From: Cristatella mucedo
Lineage: Eukaryota > Bryozoa > Phylactolaemata > Cristatellidae
Direction of reading: 5' to 3'
Length of the DNA: 64,000 nt
NCBI GenBank assembly: GCA_009760855.2
Contig: WPIO01000019.1
Location: 3,671,501-3,735,500 of the forward strand
Shown: positions 1-10,619 of the stretch, in pieces
Numbering within the stretch: the first letter of the stretch is position 1
Layout of the letters: every line of letters starts with the position of its first letter
Notes under the pieces: model-generated
The model's database searches: none
What the model was told of the DNA's origin: nothing
The model's input: only the letters and a program-made list of their open reading frames with translations
Translations under genes and position numbers: made by a program

Positions 1-290
1 AGCACTGTGCTCTCACACCAGCGGCTCTTCGGCTTCTAGTCGTCTCGCTGTCTGTAACACTGAATTGAAATCTTTTGGTGATCGAGCCTACGGTTCGTAT
101 GCACCAAAGGTCTCGAACTTGCTTCTGGTTTCTACGACCATCTGCAATCACTGTGCAACACTTAAGTCACAGCCGAAGACTCATCTGTTCTGCTCAGCTA
201 CTTCTTCCCTGCTCCATTGTTTTTGTTCCCGTGTGCTTCGCCTGCTCAACTGTGCATTATCCAGTGCATGTTACTAACCAGGGTTTATAC
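1..290 (+). repeat. LINE-C reverse transcriptase C-terminal relic (L2/CR1-like)
   Basis: The plus strand from about 60 encodes the motif FGDRAYGSYAPK followed, after ~30 residues, by PKTHLF. This is the usual C-terminal signature of L2/CR1-type reverse transcriptase ORFs (FGDxAFxxYAPxxWN...LKTHLF), but the WN pair is lost. The preceding bases match in reverse a fragment near 46.3 kb, so both belong to one family, here called C. It is a truncated, inactive copy. Family assignment rests on motif resemblance only. Confidence 0.6.
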
Positions 291-1211
291 TAACTGACGA
301 GTGTCCCGAGTGTTTTCTGCTGTGCTTTTGCATGCTAAGTACTTGTCTAAGCATGACACCGGGTATGTCACTAATCTTTGGTTATTGATTCTCAACTTGC
401 AGCATTGTAAAAAAACGACCTACTATTACTAGTTAGTGTGGATACATAGGTATATTTTATCTCACTATGAAAGTAACAAGCCACATTTCGTCAGGGTAGA
501 ACAGCTTAACCGACGCACCGGCTTTAACGCCAATTGCCATCGTAATACCTTTACCATCAGGTTTCAAGTGGGCCCCGTGCGATGGCTTTTATTTCATTAG
601 TGTCAACGGCTGACTGATAAAGCTACAAGAGCATTATGGTAAGCATTCTTAGCTGCTGTAATCTGTGAGTCAGCTTAATTAAGATACAAATGGCTTGCTG
701 AAGTTATCTGCTAGCCCCAATTCCGAGGCCAAGCTTCAGTTATCTCCAAGATTTTCAAAAGCCGGCTTCGACTCGTTATCTGCCTGCCTGTTTTCTCATT
801 TTGAAATGACAAGATTAATTGGTATCAAGCTACACATGAAGGAATTGTTCACCTGTGTGCTGAAATCCTAATAGCTATCAATTCTGATTTACCCCACCAC
901 AAGTGACATCTTATCATCCAAAAATGGTCTGCAACTGGCAGAACTTGGTAACATAACCAGGCTGAAACAGCACTTCACAAAATTGCTTGCATGCACTACT
1001 AAACTGCCCCATCTCTGGCAAAATATAGGGATGAACCATCAAATACAGGTCTTTAGAAACTCGCCGGGACCAACAGGGTACTTCAAAACTCGACCCAGGC
1101 CAAAGAAACTTGCAGTATAAAAAGCGAAAAAGCTACAAGCACGAACTAAAAGAGCAAGATGCACCAGCGCCGAGTTTGCATGCCTGTCAACTACTACATG
1201 CACGAGCTTAC
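291..1211. other. peflin intron or downstream region, no exon recognised
   Basis: This stretch lies 3' of the fourth peflin exon on the minus strand. I looked for exons encoding EF-hands 4 and 5 and found no open frame with EF-loop spacing and matching phase. It is moderately AT-rich and contains no obvious repeat. The missing exons are most likely beyond the left edge of the window. Confidence 0.5.
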
Positions 1212-1355
1212 CGTTGAATAACTCGTTGGCATCGATACTGCCAGACCTGTTTGAGTCGACACGCTCGAAGTGGCCACGCCATTGCTGCACATACTGCCAC
1301 AGCTGTTGGAACTCATTAAGACCAATGGAACCTGACAGATCTTTGTCGAACATAC
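1212..1355 (-). CDS. PEF1: peflin coding exon 4 (EF-hands 2 and 3)
   Basis: The acceptor TTTCTTTTAG and donor GTAAGC bound a 144-base exon with phase 1 at both ends. It encodes MFDKDLSGSIG (EF2) and DSNRSGSIDANE (EF3), separated by the linker containing LWQYVQQW. The exon stops just after the EF3 loop in ELFNG; the continuation of the EF3 helix should be in the next exon, which I could not find. Confidence 0.9.
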
Positions 1356-2416
1356 CTAAAAGAAAGTTAGTAACCGTGTACTGCAAACAAGCCTGACTCA
1401 GGGGCATCTCCACGGCCTGTTCTAAAGTAGATTCAGACAGAAGCCACAAGGCAAGGCACACACCTATGAGCTGCCAGCATGTTTCCAGATTGAACGGCGC
1501 CCAGTTCGAATTCATCAGTGCCCTCTGCAGCTCAGGGGCACTGATCTGGCCTGACCTGTCAGCGTCCACTGAGTAAAACCATGATGCTACCTGGGGATCC
1601 ACATATCCAGTCGTCGGTGGATATGCACCACCTGCAAAAAAAATTGTACACAGTGCTGAATATGTACCATTCGACATTAAACAAGCTTCGACATTAAACA
1701 AGCTGTTTACGCGTTGTAGGCAATTCGCAGGCATACTTCCACCAGCCTACCTCCAGGTTGTCCATAAGGCTGACCATATTGAGGTGCCTGAAAAGAATGC
1801 CCGGAAAAGCTCTGCTGCAGGATTTTCGCAGGAATTCACTTAATGACAACACGATAGCTGGCATCTTGATTTAAGCTAACAGGCGCAGTAGACGAGGAGC
1901 CATAGGCGACCCGTGCCTGAAAGCGAGTTCCCCAGTGCGACAATATTTTCAAGAAGTCATGCAAATTACCCTGCCGGTCTGCTATGGATAAAACGGGCTC
2001 GCACTAGGCAAAACACACTCCCGACTCGGTAGTTTGGGACCCATCGCCAGGATAAGCCGGCCAAGGCTAGGCGATCGGTAGGCAACTAAGCTATCTAGAT
2101 TTCTGAAGCCGGTCAAACCCGACAGGATTGAGGTCAACGAGCGCACCAGGGAGAGGTTGACGTGCAATGAAGCAAAAGCAAAGCAGCGATCTATAACCAA
2201 ACGCAGCGACACAGGTCAGCAGCCTCGCTAATCAGAAATTGAAGGGCAAGGCTAAACGCAGTTTGCCAGCCAGTCCAGCCGAGGCCAATTGCGGCGGAGA
2301 GAGGCGACGGAGGGATGCCAAACGAGGCACCGCAGCGTATAGCACTGGGTGCAAAAGCAAAAGAAAAGGACCGTCGCACTTACTCCACCGTAACCGCCAG
2401 GGTAAGAGTAAGCCAT
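1212..2416 (-). CDS. PEF1: peflin (penta-EF-hand calcium-binding protein), 5' part of gene, spliced
   Basis: Four minus-strand exons join in phase: 2416-2384, 1787-1751, 1631-1464 and 1355-1212, giving 127 codons plus one base; the 3' exons are not in view. The protein starts with a short Gly/Tyr/Pro/Gln-rich segment (residues 1-33), as in peflin but much shorter than in vertebrates, where it has about a dozen nonapeptide repeats. Three canonical EF loops follow: DADRSGQISAPE (46-57), DKDLSGSIGLNE (83-94) and DSNRSGSIDANE (113-124). WQYVQQW (99-105) is the conserved EF2-EF3 linker of the family. Peflin is a cytosolic calcium sensor that heterodimerises with ALG-2/PDCD6 and, in mammals, acts with it as an adaptor and in ER-to-Golgi (COPII) transport. 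EF4-EF5, the dimerisation part, are missing here because the window ends. The start was chosen because the ATG has G at -3 and +4 and begins a peflin-like MAYSYPGG sequence. Confidence 0.85.
1464..1631 (-). CDS. PEF1: peflin coding exon 3 (EF-hand 1)
   Basis: The acceptor TTTTTTTTGCAG precedes the exon and the donor is GTGTGT. Phase is 1 at both ends. It encodes GAYPP, then VDPQVASWFYSVDADRSG, matching the conserved VDPE.SWFxSVDxDxSG start of the penta-EF-hand core, and ends in ETCWQLI just before EF2. Loop positions 1, 3, 5 and 12 are D, D, S and E, so calcium binding looks intact. Confidence 0.9.
1751..1787 (-). CDS. PEF1: peflin coding exon 2 (Gly/Pro/Tyr/Gln repeats)
   Basis: A 37-base exon preceded by a pyrimidine-rich acceptor (TTCTTTTCAG) and ended by GTAGGC. 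It enters in phase 0 and leaves in phase 1. It encodes APQYGQPYGQPG, two imperfect copies of the Tyr-Gly-Gln-Pro unit typical of the peflin N-terminus. Confidence 0.75.
2384..2416 (-). CDS. PEF1: peflin coding exon 1
   Basis: The exon encodes 11 residues, MAYSYPGGYGG, and ends phase 0 at a perfect GTAAGT donor whose G is at 2383. It is too short to be found by ORF length. It was recognised by the Gly/Tyr/Pro composition that begins peflin proteins and by phase agreement with exon 2. The start ATG (2416-2414) has a good context, GACATGG. Confidence 0.75.
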
Positions 2417-3889
2417 GTCTTTGGGCCGAACTCAAAACGCTAATCGCCGGGGTAAATACCGGACGCGCCTCAGGATCGACCCGTCTGTAAGTGTCACCCA
2501 GTAGGAAGCTGGCGCGTTATCACGTGACAATGTTGGCAGCCTTGCGCCGGCCGCGCCCGCTGACCGAGAGCCGCTTGGGGCCGCCGGCCCTATCTGCAGG
2601 TTTGTTTTCAGGCACGCGCTGGAGTGAGTGCGTGCGTGCCCACGCTTGAAACTTTTCAGTGGTGGGGATAACAATTGAGAGTGATAAGATTGACTGCAGA
2701 GTACTGTATTGCACCGCAAGTGGATAGAATAGTGAGGCTAGAACGAGGCCAGCTGCCGGGCAGGCTGGTATAGCCTCGGCCTCGGCGTTACAACTGCTTA
2801 GGTTTTCCCATCGCGCTCATCCGACTCCGTTCATTTAGCTATGCCTCTAACCGATCGCAAATTCTTTAGGGAGTGTGCCTTCAGTTTCTATTCTCTCAAA
2901 GCCTGCAGTCACTATTGACTGACACCACGAAATCCCTCGAATAGACTAATCGAAAGAAGCAGCCAAAAACCGTCGTGTTCGTCGAGCCTCTGCTCCGTCC
3001 GTAGGGATTCTTTTTATTTGCTAGGCGTGCAGACGTCGTGCCTACTGTCATCACTACCCGAACGACATTATTCCATTTCATCGTATTGAAATTACCTATA
3101 CAATGTATTCAATTCAATTATGAATATAGGAAACTGTATGGTTATCATTACTTTCCTCATTTTGGCTATACTACGGATAAGGGAAATAATAATTACATTT
3201 GCCTGCAAATGAAAAATTTGTGTCGATGTGTGTTCAATCTGATCGGCGATGCAAGTAAATTTTTGGGATGCTCTTTCAGAATATGTAACTCATTTTGACC
3301 CAGCACGTCAGGAATTTTAGCGATTTGCATTTTTATTTTACAATACTTGCACATGCGCTACATGCAGTTTTTGCATCATTTAATAACAATGTCATCTAGG
3401 TTATGCACGATTTAAACATAATTTTTATTTTATTTAAGTCAAATGCTTTTCAACTGCCTCTTCCTTGACTTTCTGCTATCCTCAGCAGCTGGAGGCCTGT
3501 AGCGCTTCGGGCTCCAGCTCATTTATCGGCCATCTTGATATCTACGTTCTATTTCACATTTGTCATTATGGAACTTCTCACCCGTTTCCTCGCTAAATGC
3601 ACCTAAATTTGATGGGAAGTTGTCAAGATAAGAGCTTAGAAAATGTATCTCGACACTCATTTTAATTATTTTATTTATTTATTTACGGGCCGCGTAGCGT
3701 TGACTCGTGTTGTAAACGATTCGCGCGTAGTCAGCAGACTTGTGAGTTCTGAAAAAGTTCTCTACCACAGACTTAAATCCATTTCATGCCAACAGCTCTA
3801 ACCCAGTCATTTTTTATGCAAACTGAGTCTTTGAACACTTATCTGATCGTAGGACCAACACAATGCCAGCTTTCATCTTTGCCTCACTA
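2417..3889. other. peflin upstream region, no gene recognised
   Basis: The first ~400 bases upstream of the peflin start are relatively GC-rich and should contain its 5' UTR and promoter, but I see no TATA box at a useful distance. Beyond ~2.9 kb the DNA turns AT-rich with no long frame or repeat I recognise. Confidence 0.4.
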
Positions 3890-4025
3890 ATGTGAGTGCA
3901 TTTTCTCGTACAAACCTTAAATCCTTTAAAGACCGTGCATTTAGTTCGTATGCTCCCAAAGCCCGGAACTCCCTCCCGACTTGCGTCATAACATCCCCTG
4001 ACCTGACCACATTTAAAAGGCTCAA
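3890..4025 (+). repeat. LINE-A 3' ORF fragment
   Basis: The sequence encoding the SFKDRAFSSYAPKARNSLP region of the LINE-A reverse transcriptase ORF is recognisable and closely resembles the copies at 11.6-12.4 and 30.8-31.5 kb. It breaks off at ~4025, directly against the repeated-motif array that follows. Confidence 0.7.
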
Positions 4026-4029
4026 TCTG

Positions 4030-4300
4030 TAAAAAGACGACGCCGTATTAGCTGGACGTTCGGACGTTGGGCGCAGTGTCCATAGCAGCTAACACGGCGT
4101 CGTTACGTCGTCACTTGGCACAGAGCTAGCTCGCTTCCCGCTCATCCGGATACGCAGACTGTGCCCCTAGCCGAAATAAAACCTGGCTCTATGAACAAAC
4201 GACGCCGTATTAGCCGGAAAGTGAGCTCAGTCTATAAATAGACGACGCCGTATTAGCTGCCCGGTAACTGAATCCGTCGCATCGACGGTAACCGGGAAAG
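4030..4300. repeat. array of a 17-bp GC motif with hairpins and a TATA-like box
   Basis: The motif ACGACGCCGTATTAGC occurs directly at 4037, 4199 and 4242, and inverted (as AGCTAACACGGCGTCGT) at 4087-4103. Copies 1 and 2 form a fold-back with a ~33-base loop. TATAAATA (4233-4240) lies immediately before the last copy, and a further inverted repeat (CCGTCG/CGACGG inside CCCGGT/ACCGGG) follows it. No transcript or gene is recognised downstream. It could be the end of a small DNA transposon or a regulatory cluster. Confidence 0.5.
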
Positions 4301-5384
4301 ACTTTCCGTGTAAAATGTATCCGTCACTGTAGACACGAAGCCACGTTCTTTGACACGATATCTGCAGAGAACGAGCTTAATCTGCGAGCAAGCAATTATT
4401 ACCCTGTCTCCAAGTTTGCCTTCATTGTGTACGTTCTAGGGACACCATTCACGGAAGTGTCTCGTCATACCGAGGGCCTCGAAATTTTCATGCGACTTGA
4501 TGAAAGCTGCCATCTAGCTACATGCAAGCGAGAGAGTGAACTGTCGAGAAGGAGTCTGACCAAGTTTCTTTCTGGCTGCACCTCGCGTGAGCGAGCAGCC
4601 GATTTCGCATCCGAGTTCCTGGTCTGCAGCTATCAGCTCGATAGCAGGCTTGCAGGTTCGCGAGCGAGTGCCTTTAATTACAGTTGCCAATAAAAATAAC
4701 AGGATTTCACGCTCAACTAAACTGGTAGCCAATGCTGCAGTTAGTGCACCTGTCATTGGTTTTCAGATAAATCGTATATGAAGCCGTAAATACTGGAGGT
4801 TTTTAGATGAATCTTTTTGCCTATGCATTTAATCAGCGATTTATTTTCAAATGAGGCGGCGTGGACTTTTTTGATGGCAGGCCTGCAAGTGCTGAATGGT
4901 TGATGGAGGGCAGCAGCCTAGCTAATATTGACCTTCAACTGAGCTCGAGTGTCGGGGGGGGGGGGGTTTCCTCTAACATTTATCAGCCAGATTTCTAGTG
5001 CTTATCATAATCTCCTCTTTCGTTGCCATTTGGAATACTCAGAATTTTCAAGACATGTAGGAAACAGGACCTGGAAGAACTCATCGGGTTCTAAAAGGTT
5101 CCACTTTAAGAACCCGCCGACCGTTAAAGATCGCTAGACAGAGGTTGCTAAATAGAAACTAGACAACTAAGGTGGTTTTATGGTTGTTCCATGCTAACCC
5201 GGATTGGTTACAGCAACAGATTGTCGCGATAAGTGTATCTAGTGTCCTCGTAAACGCCTATATGTACATCAACACTTCAACTCTAACAGGTAAGATCCAG
5301 TCGAGTTTGAGAGCTAATCACTCGGGCAGTCGGGGGGGGGGTTGATTCTTTTACTTTCACGACCTTCTTAAGAATTCTAATTTA
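4301..5384. other. no gene recognised
   Basis: Short frames only. A G9-10 run near 4955 and another near 5333 are the only simple-sequence features. Nothing here supports a gene. Confidence 0.4.
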
Positions 5385-6605
5385 GGTCATTGATAGTTCT
5401 CCTTGATTTATTGGAAGTGCTTGAAAGGATCAATCAAGTCTTTTTCGAGCGCCTGTCATCTCGGTTGAGCAACACGGTCACTGCACTGCAATAGTAGATA
5501 TAATAATAGTCCTATTTCAATGGAAGAATCCGGAGCATGGGTGCTAATGGTAAGTGATCATCAAGCGAGCCTTTGAGGTGTGCGGTGCTCCAGGAAAATA
5601 TGCTTGGTCCACCTCTTTTTTTTGCAATTTACACTCCCTTCGTACCGATATAATAGCCAAGCAAAACATTTTTATGTAAACGAAGCTCATCTGTACCTAT
5701 TCATTGACCCCTTTCCTACCTTTCAGTTCGCTGAACACTCTCTTAACTCCATTGCAGAATGTTTTGCCGACATTAGCACTTCGATGGCAGCAATATTTCC
5801 CCAATTGTATGGCAATAAAACTAACTTAGTTGTTATGGGTGAGTCTAGTGTTACTCCAAAATTTGAAAGTCTAAACCTCAAATGGGCTCGTCCAGCATCT
5901 CTCCTGTAGCGTTTGTTCATGCATTGTCTGTTCGTGCAGTCATATACTGTTTGTTACAAAATAACCGGTCGCAAGACAACCATTAGCCAAGCATTGTAGC
6001 ACCCGTTTTTCGGAATCTGTTTACCGATAAGTCATACAAACCTCAAGTACTTTGGAGACCGTGCATTTAGTTTGTAATAATAATAATAATGCATTCGATA
6101 AAGCGCCCTCAGAGAACTTAATCTCTCTCTAGGCGCTATACATCTACTGCAAAAGGAAATGCAATTGAATGGTGAGTAAAATCATGCTTGATAAACCAAC
6201 AAAATGAATAACATGGTTAGGAGTGACATTCACAGGGTCATCATGCAAATGTGGTTAGTGGCAGCATGCACAGTGTCAGATGCTCCCAAAGCCAGGAACT
6301 CACTTTCAATTTGCGTCAAGACATCTCCTTATTGACCACATTTAAAAAGAAATTCAAAACGCACCTATTTATGACAGAATTTAGTGGGTCCCCGTGATTC
6401 GTCCTTTATGTGCTTATGCATGCTGACACTGTTGCATGCTGCCACTAACCACACTTGCATGCTCATCCTGTGCATGTCACCTGTAACCACGTTATTCATG
6501 TTGTTTATCAAGCATGATAATTATAATAATTCGATCGTGTTTACTTTGCAGCAAATGTAAAGCACCTTGAAAGAGACTGAGTTCTCTGAGGACGCTTCAT
6601 CAAGT
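5385..6605 (+). repeat. LINE-A copy, degenerate RT domain to 3' end
   Basis: From ~5385 the plus strand matches, in pieces, the reverse transcriptase region of the minus-strand LINE-A copy at 53.4-55.1 kb. The catalytic YADD box is decayed to YVNEA near 5670. The segment encoding SLNSIAECFADIS is preserved. After an internal deletion near 5910-5990 the ORF end resumes at ~6000, is interrupted by an inverted insertion (6076-6281), and continues to the 3' stem-loop near 6545-6600. Confidence 0.65.
6076..6281 (-). mobile_element. inverted LINE-A 3' tail nested in a LINE-A copy
   Basis: Starts with (ATA)n, then GCATTCGATAAAGCGCCCTC and on into the standard LINE-A 3' end read backwards. The plus-oriented ORF text is broken at TTTAGTTTGT and resumes at ATGCTCCCAAAGCC, as in the uninterrupted copies. 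No clear target-site duplication is visible. Confidence 0.65.
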
Positions 6606-6884
6606 GTGTTATGTTTGTGCGGGCAGTCGCGCACAGATCAAGATGGCTCAGACCGTTGTGCCTACGGAGGTTAGGACCTAAATACTGCAGAAAGCACACG
6701 AGAATCCTACATGCAGACCTTTATGTTAAAACGACACTGAGCCATTTAAGCCAGTGGTCAGCGGACCCTCGCTCCAGCCTATCTAACCATAATTACCGCT
6801 ATCCTTGATTTTTTTCTTTGGTATAGGTAGCCACAATGGTAAAGTGCAGTACATCGCACTCTGGGCTATAGAGAGTAATTTCCT

Positions 6885-8240
6885 CATGCCCTCAGGTCCT
6901 ATATGGACGATAAATTAGCTGCTCCACCCCTACGATTAAAGGCCGTTGGCGGCAGAGGCTTTTGCTCTGCTGGTGTCAGACTAATTAAATCGTACTTGTC
7001 TGATCGTGTTCAATCCGTGTCGTGTGGGGGTCAGGTCTCACACACGAGAAGGGTCACCTGTGGAGTCCCTCAAGGGTCTGTACTCGGTCCCTTGCTGTTC
7101 TCTATTTATACGTAACCTTTGGGTCAAGTGATTAAGGCCCATGGAATAGGATATCACTTCTATGCTGACGATACAGAGCTGTATCTGGCATTCAAACCGT
7201 CGGAATCTGCTGCGGCAACTGAGAAACTGAATGCTTGCCTTGCCGACATTCGATCCTGGATGTCGGAAAACTTCCTGAAATTAAATGATGATGAAACCGA
7301 ACTGCTGCTCATAGGACACCATAAGCGTGTGGCTGGATTAAAAGGCTTTGCTCTTCTAATAGGTGATGCTATTGTGCGACCATCACCACCTGCTCGAAAT
7401 TTAGGTGTCGTTTTCGACAGCTGCCTGAATTTCAAAAGCTTCATTCAGAAGACTGCTTCTTCAGCTAGCCATCACATCCGATCCCTATCCAAGATTAGGA
7501 GCTGTCTTCCACAGTGGCTTGTAAAAAATCTAGCTAGCTCTTTAGTTCTGTCTCGGCTTGATTATTGTAATTCCCTTTTGGCTGGGCTGCCAAAGAAAGC
7601 TATTAGGCCACTGCAGCGGACTTTGAATATGGCTGCAAGGCTAGTCTTCAAGTCCCAGCGGTTTGAGCACGTGTCTCCTTTGCTGAAAGAGCTAGGATGG
7701 TTGCCGGTTGAGCAGCGGATACAGAGCAAAGTTCTTTCGCTGACCCACAAGGCCCGCCACGGCTTGGCTCCTTCGTACCTAGCTGAACTGTTGCATCAGT
7801 TTCAGCCTGTTTGTGCCCTCAGGTCCTGCGTGGACAATAAACTAGCTGTCTCATCCCTCCGCAAGATCGTTGGCGACAAAAGCTTTAGCTCTGCAGGTCC
7901 TAGACTGTGGAACTCGCTTCTACAATTCTTACGCAACGACAGCCATTCTTCTACTACCGACTATGGCACATCATTTTCAGCGGTCCTGAGCTGCTACTTC
8001 TGTGCTACTCACTACCTCAACTGCTCTCCTGACTCTGCTATGCTTCCCACTTTCTCTTTGTTGCGTGAGACGAAGTCTGTTGGCTACCGAATGCGTACCG
8101 AAAGCCGCCTAAGCTGTGAGTGCGCTATACAAATTCTCCTGCGTAACACCCACATGGTCTTTATGACTTTGTGGAGTTACAGACGGAGATACACTTTGGA
8201 AATAACTCCCACAATTCTTACGCAACCACATCTACTCTCC
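6885..8240 (+). repeat. LINE-B reverse transcriptase copy with one in-frame stop
   Basis: A single reading frame runs 6903-8276 except for TAA at 7113-7115, which replaces a Leu-type codon in the SIYT-PLGQ segment. It contains the RT signature [16 protein letters not shown], then YADDTELYL at 7161-7187 with both catalytic aspartates, and downstream LVLSRLDYCNSLLAGLP, the usual L2/CR1-like thumb region. The N-terminal fingers and the endonuclease are absent, so it is a 5'-truncated copy. The first ~90 bases (6887-6985) duplicate its own ORF end, which suggests a chimeric origin. It is not a functional gene. Confidence 0.8.
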
Positions 8241-8430
8241 TGCTGCCGACTGGCACATCCTTTCCAACAGTCCTGAGCTGCTACTTTTGAGACGAAGTCT
8301 GCTGGCCCCCGAATTCGCCGCTTAAGCTTTGAGTGCGCTTAAGGAAGCTCTCCCGTGTAACACCCACTGAGTCTTTTTGGATTCGACGAGTCTCAGACGG
8401 AGATGGATTACATCACATCTTAGCTTGCAT
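8190..8430 (+). repeat. second LINE-B 3' end in tandem
   Basis: The text ACAATTCTTACGCAACCACATCTACTC repeats the ORF end seen at 7924-7960 and proceeds through the same tail (CTTTGAGTGCGCT...AACACCCACTGAGTCTTTTTGG) to GATTACATCAC. It is a second, more degraded LINE-B 3' end directly behind the first. Confidence 0.6.
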
Positions 8431-8504
8431 GTGTGCACGAAAGCTCCACACTCTTCACACTTCACCCAAGTCCCAAGGTTTGAGTCCTGTAGTGGTTGAT
8501 TCTT

Positions 8505-8610
8505 TATTGCCCGCTATAAGGGGGGGGGGCGGGTGATAGCCGTGAAGGCTGAAGGCTATTCTAGTACTATATAAATGAGGCTGTCGAATCAGCTAACCTT
8601 TTTCAACGTC
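8505..8610 (+). repeat. SINE-D 3' part
   Basis: Contains GATAGCCGTGAAGGCT...CTATATAAATGAGGCTGT.GAATCAGCTAA, the same tail as the SINEs at 21.4 and 59.1 kb. The tRNA head is missing and a G9 run replaces the junction. Confidence 0.5.
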
Positions 8611-9269
8611 TTTATGGATATAGAGTAGCGGTACATATTCTATCGGGCATGTGGGGCTAAGAAAGGGTCAAGGGTCAAGCACCGCCGGGTACCGTTGTGG
8701 CTTTATTGAGTGGGCGCTTAGATGGAGTAAGTCACTGTTGATATAGCTTGCCCTCTGACTACCTCTAAGCATGGCAACAAGTACGCCTTTATTTCAAAAT
8801 ATATTTTACCAAGTGTATTGAATCCTTTGCGACTTCAGACCTCGAGGCCACTATCGTTGTCTGCGTTGCATGAGATTTCCGTTGTCATACTGGCATGGCT
8901 GACGAATTACGTTCCGATCAGAGCAGCACAAAGTTTTAATCAGCTCTACTGCACTTTCAAAAGACTGCAAGCTATTGGTTATCCTTAAAAAGTGGACCAT
9001 ATTACATCCCCAGATTAAATGGTATTCAGAAACGATATAATAAATCCTCTTTGTTGGAGGGCATTTCAGAATATTGAAGCAAAAAGCGGGACCTTTGGGA
9101 TTTGTTTTTGCCGCCTTTGCCGCCAGTATACCGGTCAGTGGAATAATATGACTCACTTTGTAGGGGCTAAGGAGCATTTCTCGTTGGCATGCGGATTCAG
9201 ATTCTGCTAGAGCCGGTTGCCAGTCTCAGATAGAGGTTAAAGCCCGCGAACTCCTCCAGCGAGCAGTTG
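8611..9269. other. no gene recognised
   Basis: Only short frames on both strands. Nothing matches the repeat families described in this window. Confidence 0.35.
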
Positions 9270-9935
9270 TAGCGTTTACCGTATTGCATCGAAGGCTTTG
9301 CAGCAGACGTAAAGCGTTTAGAAAGATATTGAGTTCTCTGAGGGCACTATGAGAAATATATTTTTAATTATTATTATTATTAAGGCTCAAGAGTCATCCG
9401 GGAATCGAGCGATCAGCGTCGCCATGCTTTTCTTGTTGGAGTTGCTTCTTTAGGAGGAGGCTGGAGCAGCCTGTGAGGTAGCTTTAGTACTTTAATACTT
9501 TGGCCACTTCCAACTCAGTCTCGTGTTGTGGATTATGATGCAGACCGCCTCCCAAGACTATCGAATTGCATCAGTAGCTACCTTTAAACCCAGCTCTTTA
9601 ACCGGAAAGAACAGGCCTACTTACGAGCGGTAACCACATTCCCTTTTGATCGTACCGCGTAACCTCGTCACCCTCGGGTTATTATTTTCCTGTAGCATAA
9701 TTTGTTCAAATCCACCATCTTTTAAATAAGCTGCAAAAGCAGCTGATTAAAGTCTCACGAAAACGGCTTCCTGTTGATCGCAACTATTGCATCCTGCTGT
9801 TGTTTGTTTATCAAGTATGATAATACTCACCATTCACTTGCATTTCCCTTTACAGCAAATGTAAAGCGCCTAGAAAGAGATTGAGTTCTCTGAGGGCGCT
9901 TTATCAAGTGAATTATTATTATTATTATTATTAAT
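9270..9935 (+). repeat. two LINE-A 3' tails
   Basis: Two separate 3' ends lie in plus orientation: ~9280-9380, degenerate and ending in ATTATTATTATT, and ~9785-9935, well preserved with GTAAAGCGCCTAGAAAGAGA, TTGAGTTCTCTGAGGGCGCT and (ATT)n. The ~400 bases between them show nothing recognisable. Confidence 0.65.
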
Positions 9936-10109
9936 TACTGTTGTTGATTATTTTTACAACCATTTATTTTTAATACTGCGAGTACATCAAGTCAATAACT
10001 ATTACTATTACCTTCCCGCACTGTAGCTCAAATGAGAAAACAGAGTTTTAGGGTTTAGGCCTCTGGCACACAATTCTTGATTTTTTTTAAAGCAGATTGG
10101 ATGTAGTTG

Positions 10110-10310
10110 GAAGCAAGCACGTCTACTCTCACCCACACACTCTTCCTCTCTTTCCATTGTTCTCTCTCTCCCCCTCTCTCTCACTATTTTTCTCTTACCG
10201 TTGCATCGCCCTATGTACCGCCGGTCCAGACACTATTGCATCCCTCTGCCTCTCTCCTCTCTCTCTCTCTCTCTCTCTCACCCTCTCATTTCTCTCTCTC
10301 TTTCTTAATG
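10110..10310. repeat. CT-rich pyrimidine tract
   Basis: Interrupted TCTC/CTCTCCC repeats, including a clean (CT)n block near 10258-10280. Ser/Leu-rich frames across it are artefacts of the composition. Confidence 0.8.
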
Positions 10311-10619
10311 CGCTATCGATTGTTACTATATTTGGCCCGTCCATTTGCACAAACAGGGTGGGCGTGCCGATTTACTAGTAAAAATAGCACTGCAAGCAGG
10401 CCATGCTCGGAAGAGAGTTAATAAGACCGATACAAATCCGTTTGGCTTCGGTCAATGTTTACCTTACATCCCTTCTGGGCTTCTTGACCTGGCGGTTCTT
10501 TCTTTAAAAGTACTGGCTCCGCTGCGCACTTGCAAATCCGTAAACGTGAAACGCACGAGATAGCGCTCCCGAAGCCTGGTCGAACGTTGGCGTTCGATTT
10601 CCTAAGACCAGCTGCTCTC

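Noticed and set aside
1039-1734. Continuous 231-codon minus-strand frame over peflin exons
   Set aside because: It reads through two introns. Canonical splice sites and the family alignment show that only 1212-1355 and 1464-1631 within it are coding.
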